Assembly: GCA_036514635.1 (NCBI GenBank) | Contig: DATBWU010000349.1 | Location: forward strand, 1 to 6,879 | Length of the DNA stretch: 6,879 nucleotides | Direction of reading: 5' to 3' | Origin: DASSFZ01 sp036514635 | Lineage (GTDB): Bacteria > Chloroflexota > Anaerolineae > Fen-1058 | Shown here: piece by piece, positions 1-4,758 of the stretch | How the letters are laid out: the number at the start of each line of letters is the position of its first letter | How positions within the stretch are numbered: the first letter of the stretch is position 1 | Translations under genes and position numbers: made by a program | The notes under the pieces: model-generated | Database searches by the model: none | Seen by the model: the letters and a program-made list of their open reading frames with translations, nothing else | What the model was told of the DNA's origin: nothing

Positions 1-4
1 TATC

Positions 5-58
5 GCCCGACGATGCCCACTCCGCTGCGCTACGGGGTGCTTCGCAAAATCGTCGGGC
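5..58. repeat. Interrupted palindrome, CCCGACGAT family
   Basis: Arms GCCCGACGAT (5-14) and ATCGTCGGGC (49-58) are perfect reverse complements, separated by 34 bases. The same arms occur at 5839-5860 with only 2 bases between them, and 9-bp arms with a 2-base centre occur at 4684-4703. The 34-base centre has its own imperfect hairpin (CACTCCG pairing with CGGGGTG, one G·T pair). It is a dispersed repeat of unknown function. Confidence 0.75.
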
Positions 59-69
59 TAATCAAGAAA

Positions 70-180
70 AGCCGGATCAATCCGGCTGAAGCGGCAAACA
101 GCCTGCTTCAGCCGGCTTCGCTTTTTCAGCCCGGTGATTCACGGGAGCACTGCACCCGCCGCAGGCGTGTGTCACCGGGC
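70..180. repeat. Cluster of short palindromes downstream of the broken regulator
   Basis: Three self-complementary units follow one another. AGCCGGAT/ATCCGGCT (70-77, 80-87) has a 2-base centre. CTGAAGC/GCTTCAG (86-92, 105-111) is followed by a T run at 122-126. GCCCGGTGA/TCACCGGGC lies at 129-137 and 172-180. The order CCCGACGAT unit, TAAT, CCGGAT/ATCCGG unit, CCCGGT unit is repeated at 5839-5912, so this is a composite repeat. The hairpins could also end transcription from the minus-strand gene remnant, but no T run suits that direction. Confidence 0.65.
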
Positions 181-203
181 ATTGCCCACGAATTACCGAA
201 TGC

Positions 204-326
204 TCTCGAGGTATAAATGCTCTGCCGCGATGCATCCAGCGGCACGTTCAAAGTTTCGCGCAATCGATCGGCCGCGCCCCACAACACGGCGGCGCGTTCG
301 GGTTGCTGCTGCGCCGCTGCCTCCCG
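204..326 (-). pseudogene. C-terminal remnant of the same NB-ARC/TPR regulator family
   Basis: In a different minus-strand frame from the HTH fragment, 204-320 encodes AAAQQQPERAAVLWGAADRL followed by RETLNVPLDASRQSIYTSR. From memory this matches the conserved C-terminal end of HTH/NB-ARC/TPR regulators in Chloroflexota and Actinobacteria (pattern PERAARLWGAAEALREAIGAPLPPAER). The junction with the N-terminal fragment falls at about 313-320 in a GGCAGCGGCG stretch that both frames can read, so a short-homology deletion is a likely cause. Downstream of about 204 the family similarity fades and repeats begin, so the extreme C-terminus may also be lost. The family match is recalled, not searched. 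Confidence 0.6.
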
Positions 327-352
327 CACCGGTGAGGGTAAGCAGCCTCGCC

Positions 353-418
353 CTCGACCCCTGCCCCTGCTCCTTCTCCTGGCGCAAAACATCAGGAGAT
401 GGAAGGGGGGTGAGGGGC
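353..418. repeat. CT/GA-rich inverted repeat inside the regulator coding region
   Basis: The plus strand has C/T-rich blocks (CCCCTGCCCCTGCTCC, TTCTCCTG) followed by a G/A-rich block (CAGGAGATGGAAGGGGGG, then TGAGGGG). TCTCCTG (375-381) pairs with CAGGAGA (393-399). The segment keeps the reading frame and encodes the hydrophilic stretch at about residues 141-163, just before the P-loop strand. It resembles the CCCCTCACCCCC/GGGAGAGGGG class of dispersed bacterial repeat, here tolerated inside a protein linker. Confidence 0.45.
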
Positions 419-867
419 CGTTCCACTTCCTCCATCTCCCGCTCGCGCCCGATGAAGCTGGTCAATTGAAGGGGCAGGTTATCCGGTGGGGATCCGTCGA
501 GAATCTCGATCTCTTCAGAGACGAGGCGGGCCTCGGTGCGGGTCAGGCTAATGCCGTGAGCAGGCATCGGCTCACTGCGCGCCGCCGCCGCCAATTCCAG
601 CAGCCGGGCAACGACCTCCGGCTCGTCTTCCAATTCCAGGGCGGGGACGAACAGCGCCGCGATCGTCGCCAGATCGGGCAGGCGCTGATTGTGTTCGAGG
701 CGGCTGATGTGGGCCTCGCTGTAGCCGACGGCGATGGACAGTTCCAACTGGGTGAGGCGCGTGCGGCGACGGAGGAACTTGAGCAGATCGCCAAACGTGA
801 TAAAGGAAGCCAACGATAGCGCCGAAGCGTTCATGGACATATCGGAACTTTATTTGTGCAAGGATTT

Positions 868-938
868 AACCACGGACACGCGGAGGGCACACAGGTTTTG
901 CCTTTCGGCCCTCTCCGTGCCTCTGTGCCTCCGTGGTT
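868..938. repeat. Inverted repeat with AACCACGGA ends
   Basis: Arms AACCACGGA (868-876) and TCCGTGGTT (930-938) are perfect complements. Inside them GAGGGC (883-888) pairs with GCCCTC (908-913), and further G/A-rich and C/T-rich stretches (GGGCACACAGG, CCTCTGTGCCTCC) are near-complementary. It looks like one member of a loosely related repeat class also seen at 1108-1134, 3465-3552 and 5641-5712. It lies 28 bases upstream of the start of the broken HTH gene, with nothing showing a regulatory role. Confidence 0.6.
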
Positions 939-1107
939 TTATTCCTCATTGGGTTCCGGCTCGTCCGGGTTAGGATGTCTACAGTCTATTCCAAATTTTC
1001 TCCGAACGACAGTTCATTTGCTGCTCAATTCTTGCTCATTTTGTCCGGCATCCCCGCTGGGATAATCTCCCTCCTCAGTGTTGGCGAGCAGATCGTCCCC
1101 GTTTCTT

Positions 1108-1134
1108 ACCGCTGAGAGCGCGGAGAGCGCCGAG
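1108..1134 (+). repeat. Single arm of the ACCGC…GCGCGGAG repeat class
   Basis: This 27-base segment matches 5641-5667, the left arm inside the MITE-like element, at 23 of 27 positions with no gaps. Both begin with ACCGC and share GCGCGGAGA. No matching right arm is visible here, so it may be a decayed copy. Confidence 0.6.
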
Positions 1135-1177
1135 CAACTAAAGAACCTCTGCCAAGAGTTGGCAAGAAAGGTCATAT

Positions 1178-1207
1178 TTGACAAGTCGATTCTTGCTAGA
1201 GTAGCGG
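1178..1207 (+). promoter_or_regulatory. Possible promoter of the small ORF/lipoprotein pair
   Basis: A perfect -35 hexamer TTGACA (1178-1183) lies about 50 bases before the start at 1231. Seventeen or eighteen bases further on there is only a poor -10 (GTAGCG or TAGCGG, 1201-1207), so the promoter would be weak or need help. The predicted start near 1214 leaves a short leader containing GAGG (1221-1224). GCAACC (1207-1212) could pair with GGTTGC (1223-1228) and cover part of that ribosome site, but only if transcription begins further upstream. Confidence 0.3.
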
Positions 1208-1230
1208 CAACCAGCGAGACGAGGTTGCTT

Positions 1231-1530
1231 ATGCGCCACGTGATTAGGCGTGTAGTCAAAACGGTCACCACGGTGACGTGGACGATTCGTTGGGACGCGG
1301 ACGTGGCCGATCGGGATACGCTCGCCGAGCAAGCGCCCGCTCACGATCCAGAACCGGCGCTTCCGGCATTGCCCGAAGGCCAATCGCCCCCGACGACGAG
1401 TGACCCTATCACAAGGGAGGAAACCAGTGAGGCGATACAGATAACCAGTAACACTTCTGCGTCCGGCGAGACACCCGGCCGGGCGATTCGGCCAATCCAT
1501 TCATCCACACAAGAAGGAGAGAAACCATGA
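1231..1530 (+). CDS. Small unrecognised protein, coupled to the lipoprotein gene
   Basis: The 99-residue product has a basic, beta-prone N-terminus (MRHVIRRVVKTVTTVTWTIRW, with many alternating Val/Thr) followed by a hydrophilic Pro/Glu/Thr/Ser-rich tail (about 22-99). I do not recognise the family. There is no signal peptide or long hydrophobic segment. Two things support a real gene: GAGG at 1221-1224 sits six bases before the ATG, and the stop overlaps the next start as ATGA (1527-1530), the usual sign of translational coupling. The frame stays open upstream to an ATG at 1078, but that extension translates the repeat at 1108-1134, so the start at 1231 is preferred. It may instead be a leader segment whose translation delivers ribosomes to the lipoprotein start. 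Function unknown. Confidence 0.5.
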   Translation: MRHVIRRVVKTVTTVTWTIRWDADVADRDTLAEQAPAHDPEPALPALPEGQSPPTTSDPITREETSEAIQITSNTSASGETPGRAIRPIHSSTQEGEKP

Positions 1531-2786
1531 ACACCAAACGAATCTTATTCGCCTTGCTGATAGCCGTCGCCGGACTGGCTGCGGCGTGCAGCAGCGCCAC
1601 GCCGGCCCCGACGCCGCAATCTGCCACTTCGACAGTCGAGGTGCAGGCCGCCACCTCAACGGTCGAGGCGCCGACCGCCGCGCCCACTGCGCCACCTGCG
1701 CCCCCATCCCCCGATCCAATTAGCATCGTGCAGAGTTTCTGGGACGCATTGATCGCCAAAGATGTCGACGCGGCAGTCGCTCTGCTCGCCGACGATGCGC
1801 GCTGGGAGGGTGTGCCGACAACGTCTGGCAAAGACAACATCCGGGTCCTCTTGCAGGTGGACATCGACGCTGGCGTGACCTACGAAGTGAGTGACTTCAG
1901 GGCCACGCGGGGCCGAGTCACTTATTTCTGGTCAGCTTACCAAAATGGCGTTATGCAGACCAGCGGTGAGGATGTGGCCGTCGTTGACAACGGCAAAATC
2001 ACGGCCTTTGAAAGCTACGCATTTTTGGGCGACGATGCCCGGCCCCCCATCGCCGAGGCTGCCTTCACGGCTTCCGATAGCGCCTTCAGCGGCCCCGATG
2101 AGATCGCAGGAAGCTGGGTGAAGATCGCCCTCACCAACGAAGGGCAGGAGCCGCACCACATCCAACTGGTCAAACTGGAAGAGGGCAAGACGCCGGACGA
2201 CCTGAAGACCGCGCTCACGTCCGATGCGGAGAACTATCCCGCCTGGGCCGTTCCCTACGGCGGCCCGAACGCGCCCGATCCCGGTGGCAGCGCGTCCGCC
2301 ATCGTATACCTGGAGGCAGGTTTCTACGCGCTGATCGACATCATCCCCAACGCCGAAGGCGTGCCGCACTTCCAGAGCGGCCTGCTGAAGGGGCTGACGG
2401 TCACCCAAGCGCCCAAGATCATGCCGGGCGAACCCAAGCCCGGTGTCACGGTGGACCTGGCCGACTTCAGCTTCACACTGTCCGGGTCGCCGGCCGCCGG
2501 CGAGCAGATGATCCGCTTCAGGAACGCAGGCAGCCAGGTGCACGAAGCCTTCCTCGTGAAGCTGGCCGACGGCAAGACGGCCGAGGACTATCTGAACACT
2601 CCACCCGGCGCGATACCGCCTGGTGTATCACTGGGCGGCATCACCGGCATTGCGCCGGGCGACGGCCAGTACATCGAAGTGACTCTGGAGCCGGGAACGT
2701 ATGCGCTGTTCTGCTTCCTGCCGGACCCGGGCACCCACGCGCCGCATTTCGTTCAGGGCATGATTCAGGAGTTCACCATCGAGTAA
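1527..2786 (+). CDS. Lipoprotein with SnoaL/NTF2-like and two cupredoxin-like domains
   Basis: The 419-residue protein begins with a lipoprotein signal (KR at 4-5, hydrophobic 6-20, lipobox LAAAC, Cys21), so it should be lipid-anchored outside the cytoplasmic membrane. A Ser/Thr/Ala/Pro linker (22-63) contains a repeated ATSTVE. Residues about 64-165 (SIVQSFWDALIAKDVDAAVA to GKITAFESY) resemble a SnoaL/NTF2-like fold. Two homologous cupredoxin-like halves follow (about 177-293 and 300-419), aligned through PHHIQLVKLEEGKTPDDL and VHEAFLVKLADGKTAEDYL. The second keeps a possible type 1 copper set, His339, Cys396, His407 and Met412. The first has His210 and His281 but Asp271 and Leu286 in place of Cys and Met. 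AAGGAGAG (1513-1520) lies six bases before the ATG. Copper binding and any redox or ligand-binding role are inferences; it could be purely structural. Confidence 0.85.
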   Translation: MNTKRILFALLIAVAGLAAACSSATPAPTPQSATSTVEVQAATSTVEAPTAAPTAPPAPPSPDPISIVQSFWDALIAKDVDAAVALLADDARWEGVPTTSGKDNIRVLLQVDIDAGVTYEVSDFRATRGRVTYFWSAYQNGVMQTSGEDVAVVDNGKITAFESYAFLGDDARPPIAEAAFTASDSAFSGPDEIAGSWVKIALTNEGQEPHHIQLVKLEEGKTPDDLKTALTSDAENYPAWAVPYGGPNAPDPGGSASAIVYLEAGFYALIDIIPNAEGVPHFQSGLLKGLTVTQAPKIMPGEPKPGVTVDLADFSFTLSGSPAAGEQMIRFRNAGSQVHEAFLVKLADGKTAEDYLNTPPGAIPPGVSLGGITGIAPGDGQYIEVTLEPGTYALFCFLPDPGTHAPHFVQGMIQEFTIE

Positions 2787-2832
2787 GGAGGCGGCCCACA
2801 ACGCAATCCGGGGAACGAATGAACCGTTACGC

Positions 2833-2857
2833 GCGACGCACTCTGGAAGTGCGTCGC
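2833..2857 (+). terminator. Hairpin terminator after the lipoprotein gene
   Basis: GCGACGCACT (2833-2842) and AGTGCGTCGC (2848-2857) form a perfect 10-bp stem with a 5-base loop, 46 bases past the stop. ACGTTTCTG follows, which is a weak T tract. Its position between a stop and the next promoter supports termination. Confidence 0.6.
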
Positions 2858-2864
2858 ACGTTTC

Positions 2865-2873
2865 TGATATACT
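2865..2873 (+). promoter_or_regulatory. Extended -10 promoter of the RidA-family gene
   Basis: TGATATACT contains TG, one base, then TATACT (2868-2873), five of six matches to the -10 consensus in extended form. No clear -35 lies about 17 bases upstream, which extended -10 promoters tolerate. A start near 2880 would give a leader of about 33 bases. Confidence 0.5.
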
Positions 2874-2912
2874 TTACGGCGCACGATCATCTCACCAGGG
2901 AAAAGGAGAACC

Positions 2913-3308
2913 GTGAGCGAGCGACTTAACATTTCATCCGGCGCGCAGTGGGAAGACATCGTCGGTTATTCGCGCGCGGTGCGCGTCGGCAACGTCATCG
3001 AAGTCGCGGGCACGACGGCGGTGGATGAATCGGGCGCGGTCGTCGGCGCGGGCGATCCGTATACGCAGACGAAATTCATTCTCACCAAGATCGAGCGTGC
3101 GCTGATCGCGGCAGGTGCGACGCTGAAGGATGTCGTGCGCACACGTATGTTCGTGACCGACATTTCGCGCTGGGAAGACATCGGCCGGGCGCATGGCGAG
3201 GTGTTCAGAGACATCAAGCCGGCTGCGACGATGGTGCAGGTCGCGGCGCTCATCAGCCCGGAACTGCTGGTGGAGATTGAGGCCACGGCGATGGTGTTGC
3301 GAGAGTAA
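2913..3308 (+). CDS. RidA/YjgF/YER057c-family protein without the catalytic arginine
   Basis: The 131-residue product matches the single-domain RidA fold along its length: SRAVRVGNVIEVAGTTAVDE (about 20-39), TQTKFILTKIERALIAAGAT (51-70), LKDVVRTRMFVTDISRWEDI (71-90) and LLVEIEATAMV (118-128). In true RidA enzymes, which hydrolyse reactive enamines and imines such as 2-aminoacrylate, an Arg follows 'PA' before the buried strand (PARSCVEV in E. coli). Here the same place reads PAATMVQV, with Ala105. It therefore probably belongs to one of the Rid subgroups lacking that residue, and its activity is unknown. The GTG start at 2913 is chosen because AAGGAG (2903-2908) lies four bases upstream and the family N-terminus fits. 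It is a single-gene unit flanked by terminators. Confidence 0.9.
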   Translation: MSERLNISSGAQWEDIVGYSRAVRVGNVIEVAGTTAVDESGAVVGAGDPYTQTKFILTKIERALIAAGATLKDVVRTRMFVTDISRWEDIGRAHGEVFRDIKPAATMVQVAALISPELLVEIEATAMVLRE

Positions 3309-3344
3309 ACACGGAGCTACGCCTCGGCCAGGTGCACATGAACG

Positions 3345-3377
3345 CAACAGGCCCGGACTTTGAATCCGGGCCTGTTG
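3345..3377 (+). terminator. Strong hairpin terminator after the RidA-family gene
   Basis: CAACAGGCCCGGA (3345-3357) pairs perfectly over 13 bp with TCCGGGCCTGTTG (3365-3377), with a 7-base loop. TATTCC follows, a short weak T tract. It sits 36 bases past the stop. Confidence 0.75.
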
Positions 3378-3464
3378 TATTCCTGGCAGACATCCTCTTC
3401 ACGGCCTACGTCATCGGGCAGAGTATTCGAAAACTGGGTCTTCCGGGTTGGCTGGGAAAAGCTT

Positions 3465-3552
3465 CACCGCGAAGGCGCGAAGAGCGCGAAGCCTTTGAAA
3501 TTCTTGGCGTCCGCCTGCCCCGCATCTTTTTGCGGGGTTGCGTCTTTGCGGT
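3465..3552. repeat. ACCGCGAAG…CTTTGCGGT inverted repeat with internal hairpin
   Basis: The left arm (3465-3490) starts ACCGCGAAGGCGCGAAGAG. The right arm (3541-3552, CGTCTTTGCGGT) is complementary to ACCGCAAAGACG, matching the left end at 8 of the first 9 positions. Between them CCCCGCA (3518-3524) pairs perfectly with TGCGGGG (3531-3537) around a 6-base loop. It resembles the widespread 'ACCGCAAAGACGCAAAG' intergenic repeat class. Confidence 0.55.
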
Positions 3553-3677
3553 TCGATTCCCGCCGAAGTCGGGAGAGCCGGAAAAATTCTGAAAGACTCT
3601 TGTTTCAGTTCCATCAAGGCCGTCGCCGAGTCGGGCGGAACGCCGGCTTCAATCGGCTCGTGACGAGTCGGCAGCGG

Positions 3678-3699
3678 GCCGGCTCAAGTCGGCACTCCG
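3678..3699. repeat. Decayed copy of the GCCGACTGAAGTCGGC palindrome
   Basis: This 22-base segment matches 6187-6208 at 19 positions without gaps. The mismatches here spoil the palindrome (GCCGGCTCAAGTCGGC), which suggests decay of an originally symmetric unit. Confidence 0.5.
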
Positions 3700-3720
3700 C
3701 GCCCTTGCACACCACCGGGT

Positions 3721-3752
3721 GTGAGGCTGCCGGGCTAGCCCGGCAGCCTCAC
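3721..3752 (-). terminator. Perfect 32-bp palindrome just past the sigma factor gene
   Basis: GTGAGGCTGCCGGGCT (3721-3736) is followed directly by its exact reverse complement (3737-3752) with no spacer. It ends 18 bases beyond the sigma gene stop on the minus strand, where a terminator is expected. No T run follows on that strand, so factor-independent termination would be inefficient. It may equally be a member of the palindromic repeats or a protein-binding site. Confidence 0.55.
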
Positions 3753-3770
3753 GAGAAGCTCTGGCTCGCC

Positions 3771-4352
3771 TTATTGGAAGAAACTCATCTGCTGCAACCG
3801 GCGCAGGCCGCGATGCTTGTGCTGTCGCACCACGTCCGCCGTCATATCCAGCCGGGCTGCGATCTCGGACAGGCTCTCACCGCCGAGATAACGCTCCAGT
3901 ACCTGCCGCCGCTGGATCGACAGTTGCAGCAGCCCTTGCCGCAAGGCTTGATGCCGCTCGCGGCTCTCCAGCGCGTGCTCGATCTGGCGCAGAACGCCGT
4001 CAGACGGTACGTCGTCGATCTCATCGAGCGCTTCCCAGCGTCCCTGGCGGCGGCGCGCTTCGCGGATCTTGTTGTGCGCAATCCCTTTGACGTAGGCCGT
4101 GAACGGGATGCCTGCACGCTGTTCGTAGCGACCGCGCTCGACTTCCAGGTACGCCGTCAGCATCGCATCTTGAAGGATGTCTTCGTCCAGCTCGGCGGTG
4201 TTGTTCTTCACGCGGATGAACTTGAGCACCGCCTGGCCGCCGATGCGCGCGTGCCACTCGGCCCAGGCGCGCGCGCGATCCTCGCGATTCGGATTCACAC
4301 TGGGGAGCATACGGAGGACCAGGGCTTCATCGGACTCCGGTTGTGCCATCAT
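3771..4352 (-). CDS. ECF-like sigma-70 family RNA polymerase sigma factor
   Basis: The 193-residue product has the two-domain plan of group 4 (ECF) sigma factors. Region 2 spans about 38-104 (DEDILQDAMLTAYLEVERGR at 56-75, then FTAYVKGIAHNKIREARRR at 84-102), which binds core polymerase and the -10 element. After an acidic linker (105-125), region 4 spans about 136-188, with the helix-turn-helix LSEIAARLDMTADVVRQHKH that contacts the -35 element. Length is normal for the class. No anti-sigma gene or membrane partner lies next to it, so its control is unclear. The start at 4350-4352 is taken because GAAAGG lies about 10 bases upstream; the adjacent ATG at 4347-4349 is almost equally possible. 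It is divergent from the oxidoreductase gene, with about 400 bases between them. Confidence 0.88.
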   Translation of the reverse strand: MMAQPESDEALVLRMLPSVNPNREDRARAWAEWHARIGGQAVLKFIRVKNNTAELDEDILQDAMLTAYLEVERGRYEQRAGIPFTAYVKGIAHNKIREARRRQGRWEALDEIDDVPSDGVLRQIEHALESRERHQALRQGLLQLSIQRRQVLERYLGGESLSEIAARLDMTADVVRQHKHRGLRRLQQMSFFQ

Positions 4353-4535
4353 GGGCGGATTGCCTTTCTGTGCATGAATGGACTCAGAGGCGACCCTGAC
4401 GATGGTCGAGGCTGGTTCCGACGAAGTGCTATTCAGTTGTTAAGGTGAGACCGGTCGCGCGATGGCGATCTCGATACAACTACATGCACCTCGGAGTAGT
4501 TTTGTGACACACGTCCTGGCCGAGGCGCGAGCCGG

Positions 4536-4563
4536 ATTATACCACACGAATCGGCGCTGCGAA
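4536..4563 (-). promoter_or_regulatory. Likely promoter of the sigma factor gene
   Basis: On the minus strand TGGTATAAT contains a perfect -10 hexamer TATAAT (4541-4536) preceded by TG and one base. TTCGCA, four of six matches to the -35, lies 16 bases upstream (4563-4558). Transcription starting near 4529 would give a leader of about 175 bases. The -10/-35 form is housekeeping-like, so autoregulation by the ECF factor itself is not indicated. Confidence 0.5.
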
Positions 4564-4653
4564 GTCACGTTTTGAACCGTCCGAGCATATAGAGTGATGA
4601 GAGCGTTCGGAAGTTTCCGGGCTGAACCGGCGAAGCCTGCTGAAGCAGACTAC

Positions 4654-4703
4654 AGGGCGATTTATCGCCCTTTGTCCGTTTAGCCCGACGATTTATCGTC
4701 GGG
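4654..4703. repeat. Two tight palindromes, AGGGCGAT and CCCGACGAT units
   Basis: AGGGCGAT/ATCGCCCT (4654-4661, 4664-4671) and CCCGACGAT/ATCGTCGGG (4684-4692, 4695-4703) each have a TT centre. The second unit shares its arms with 5-58 and 5839-5860. They lie about 55 bases before the oxidoreductase start. Confidence 0.7.
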
Positions 4704-4758
4704 TGAGACCGGCGCGGAGAGGAGAAGGAGGATGGCGGATGAGGAAGGGAGGCGAATG

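Larger units (their letters stand above)
193..840 (-). pseudogene. XRE-family HTH / NB-ARC ATPase regulator, internally deleted
   Basis: The 215-residue frame begins with an XRE helix-turn-helix (about residues 15-85, containing RRTRLTQLELSIAVGYSEAH and ISRLEHNQRLPDLATIAALF). A linker and the NB-ARC entry motif follow (LPLQLTSFIGRERE, about 122-135), then LLTLTGAGGSG (166-176). That is the start of a Walker A loop, but the required Lys-Thr is absent and the frame goes on into Arg-rich nonsense (177-215). Full members of this family usually run to roughly a thousand residues, with an ATPase and helical repeats. I see a deletion that joins the P-loop to a C-terminal remnant in another frame (separate entry). 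The product cannot bind ATP in the usual way; a free DNA-binding fragment might still be made. The start at 838-840 (MSMNASAL) is the most upstream ATG, with no clear ribosome site; 832-834 is the alternative. Annotation pipelines may call it an intact short HTH protein. Confidence 0.75.
841..1230. other. Gene-free stretch between the broken regulator and the small ORF
   Basis: No convincing gene was seen. The stretch holds the inverted repeat at 868-938, the single repeat arm at 1108-1134, a small hairpin TGCCAA/TTGGCA (1150-1155, 1159-1164) and a perfect -35 hexamer at 1178-1183. GATAAT at 1061-1066 resembles a -10 box but has no -35 at a suitable distance. Open frames crossing this stretch translate repeat arms and are not credible. 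Confidence 0.5.
3309..3770. other. Gene-free, repeat-rich stretch between convergent genes
   Basis: It lies between the ends of the RidA-family gene (plus) and the sigma factor gene (minus). It contains the terminator at 3345-3377, an inverted repeat of the ACCGC class with an internal hairpin (3465-3552), a degenerate palindrome sequence near 3641-3699 and the 32-bp palindrome at 3721-3752. Long plus-strand frames here run into the complement of the sigma gene and translate repeats, so I do not accept them as genes. Confidence 0.6.
4353..4758. other. Divergent intergenic region, sigma factor / LLM oxidoreductase
   Basis: It holds the minus-strand promoter at 4536-4563 and two tight palindromes (4654-4671, 4684-4703). 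AACTAC/GTAGTT (4479-4484, 4497-4502) form an inverted repeat inside the sigma gene leader. An 11-base direct repeat GGTGAGACCGG occurs at 4444-4454 and 4702-4712. No convincing plus-strand promoter for the oxidoreductase was found; TATAGA at 4588-4593 lacks a properly spaced -35. Confidence 0.5.

Noticed and set aside
5..180. Palindrome array considered as a CRISPR array or integron attachment sites
   Set aside because: The units differ in sequence and spacing, there are no regular spacers, no cas or integrase gene is present, and core-site motifs are missing.
1078..1230. Upstream extension of the small ORF to an ATG at 1078
   Set aside because: The extension translates a repeat arm (1108-1134), and the start at 1231 has the ribosome site.
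1409..1864. Minus-strand frame of 151 codons, low complexity
   Set aside because: It is the complement of the lipoprotein linker repeats (TSTVE) and has no independent support.
1932..2543. Minus-strand frame of 203 codons
   Set aside because: It lies wholly inside the lipoprotein gene on the opposite strand; composition alone explains the open frame.
3332..3592. Plus-strand frame of 86 codons
   Set aside because: It spans the terminator at 3345-3377 and the inverted repeat at 3465-3552; the protein resembles the usual spurious translation of such repeats.
3360..4448. Plus-strand open frame of 362 codons
   Set aside because: Most of it is the complement of the sigma factor gene, and its N-terminal part translates dispersed repeats; no domain or ribosome site supports it.
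4437..4449. TAAGGTGAG match to the MITE end near the sigma gene
   Set aside because: Only nine bases match and no partner end or direct repeat is seen, so chance is the simplest explanation.
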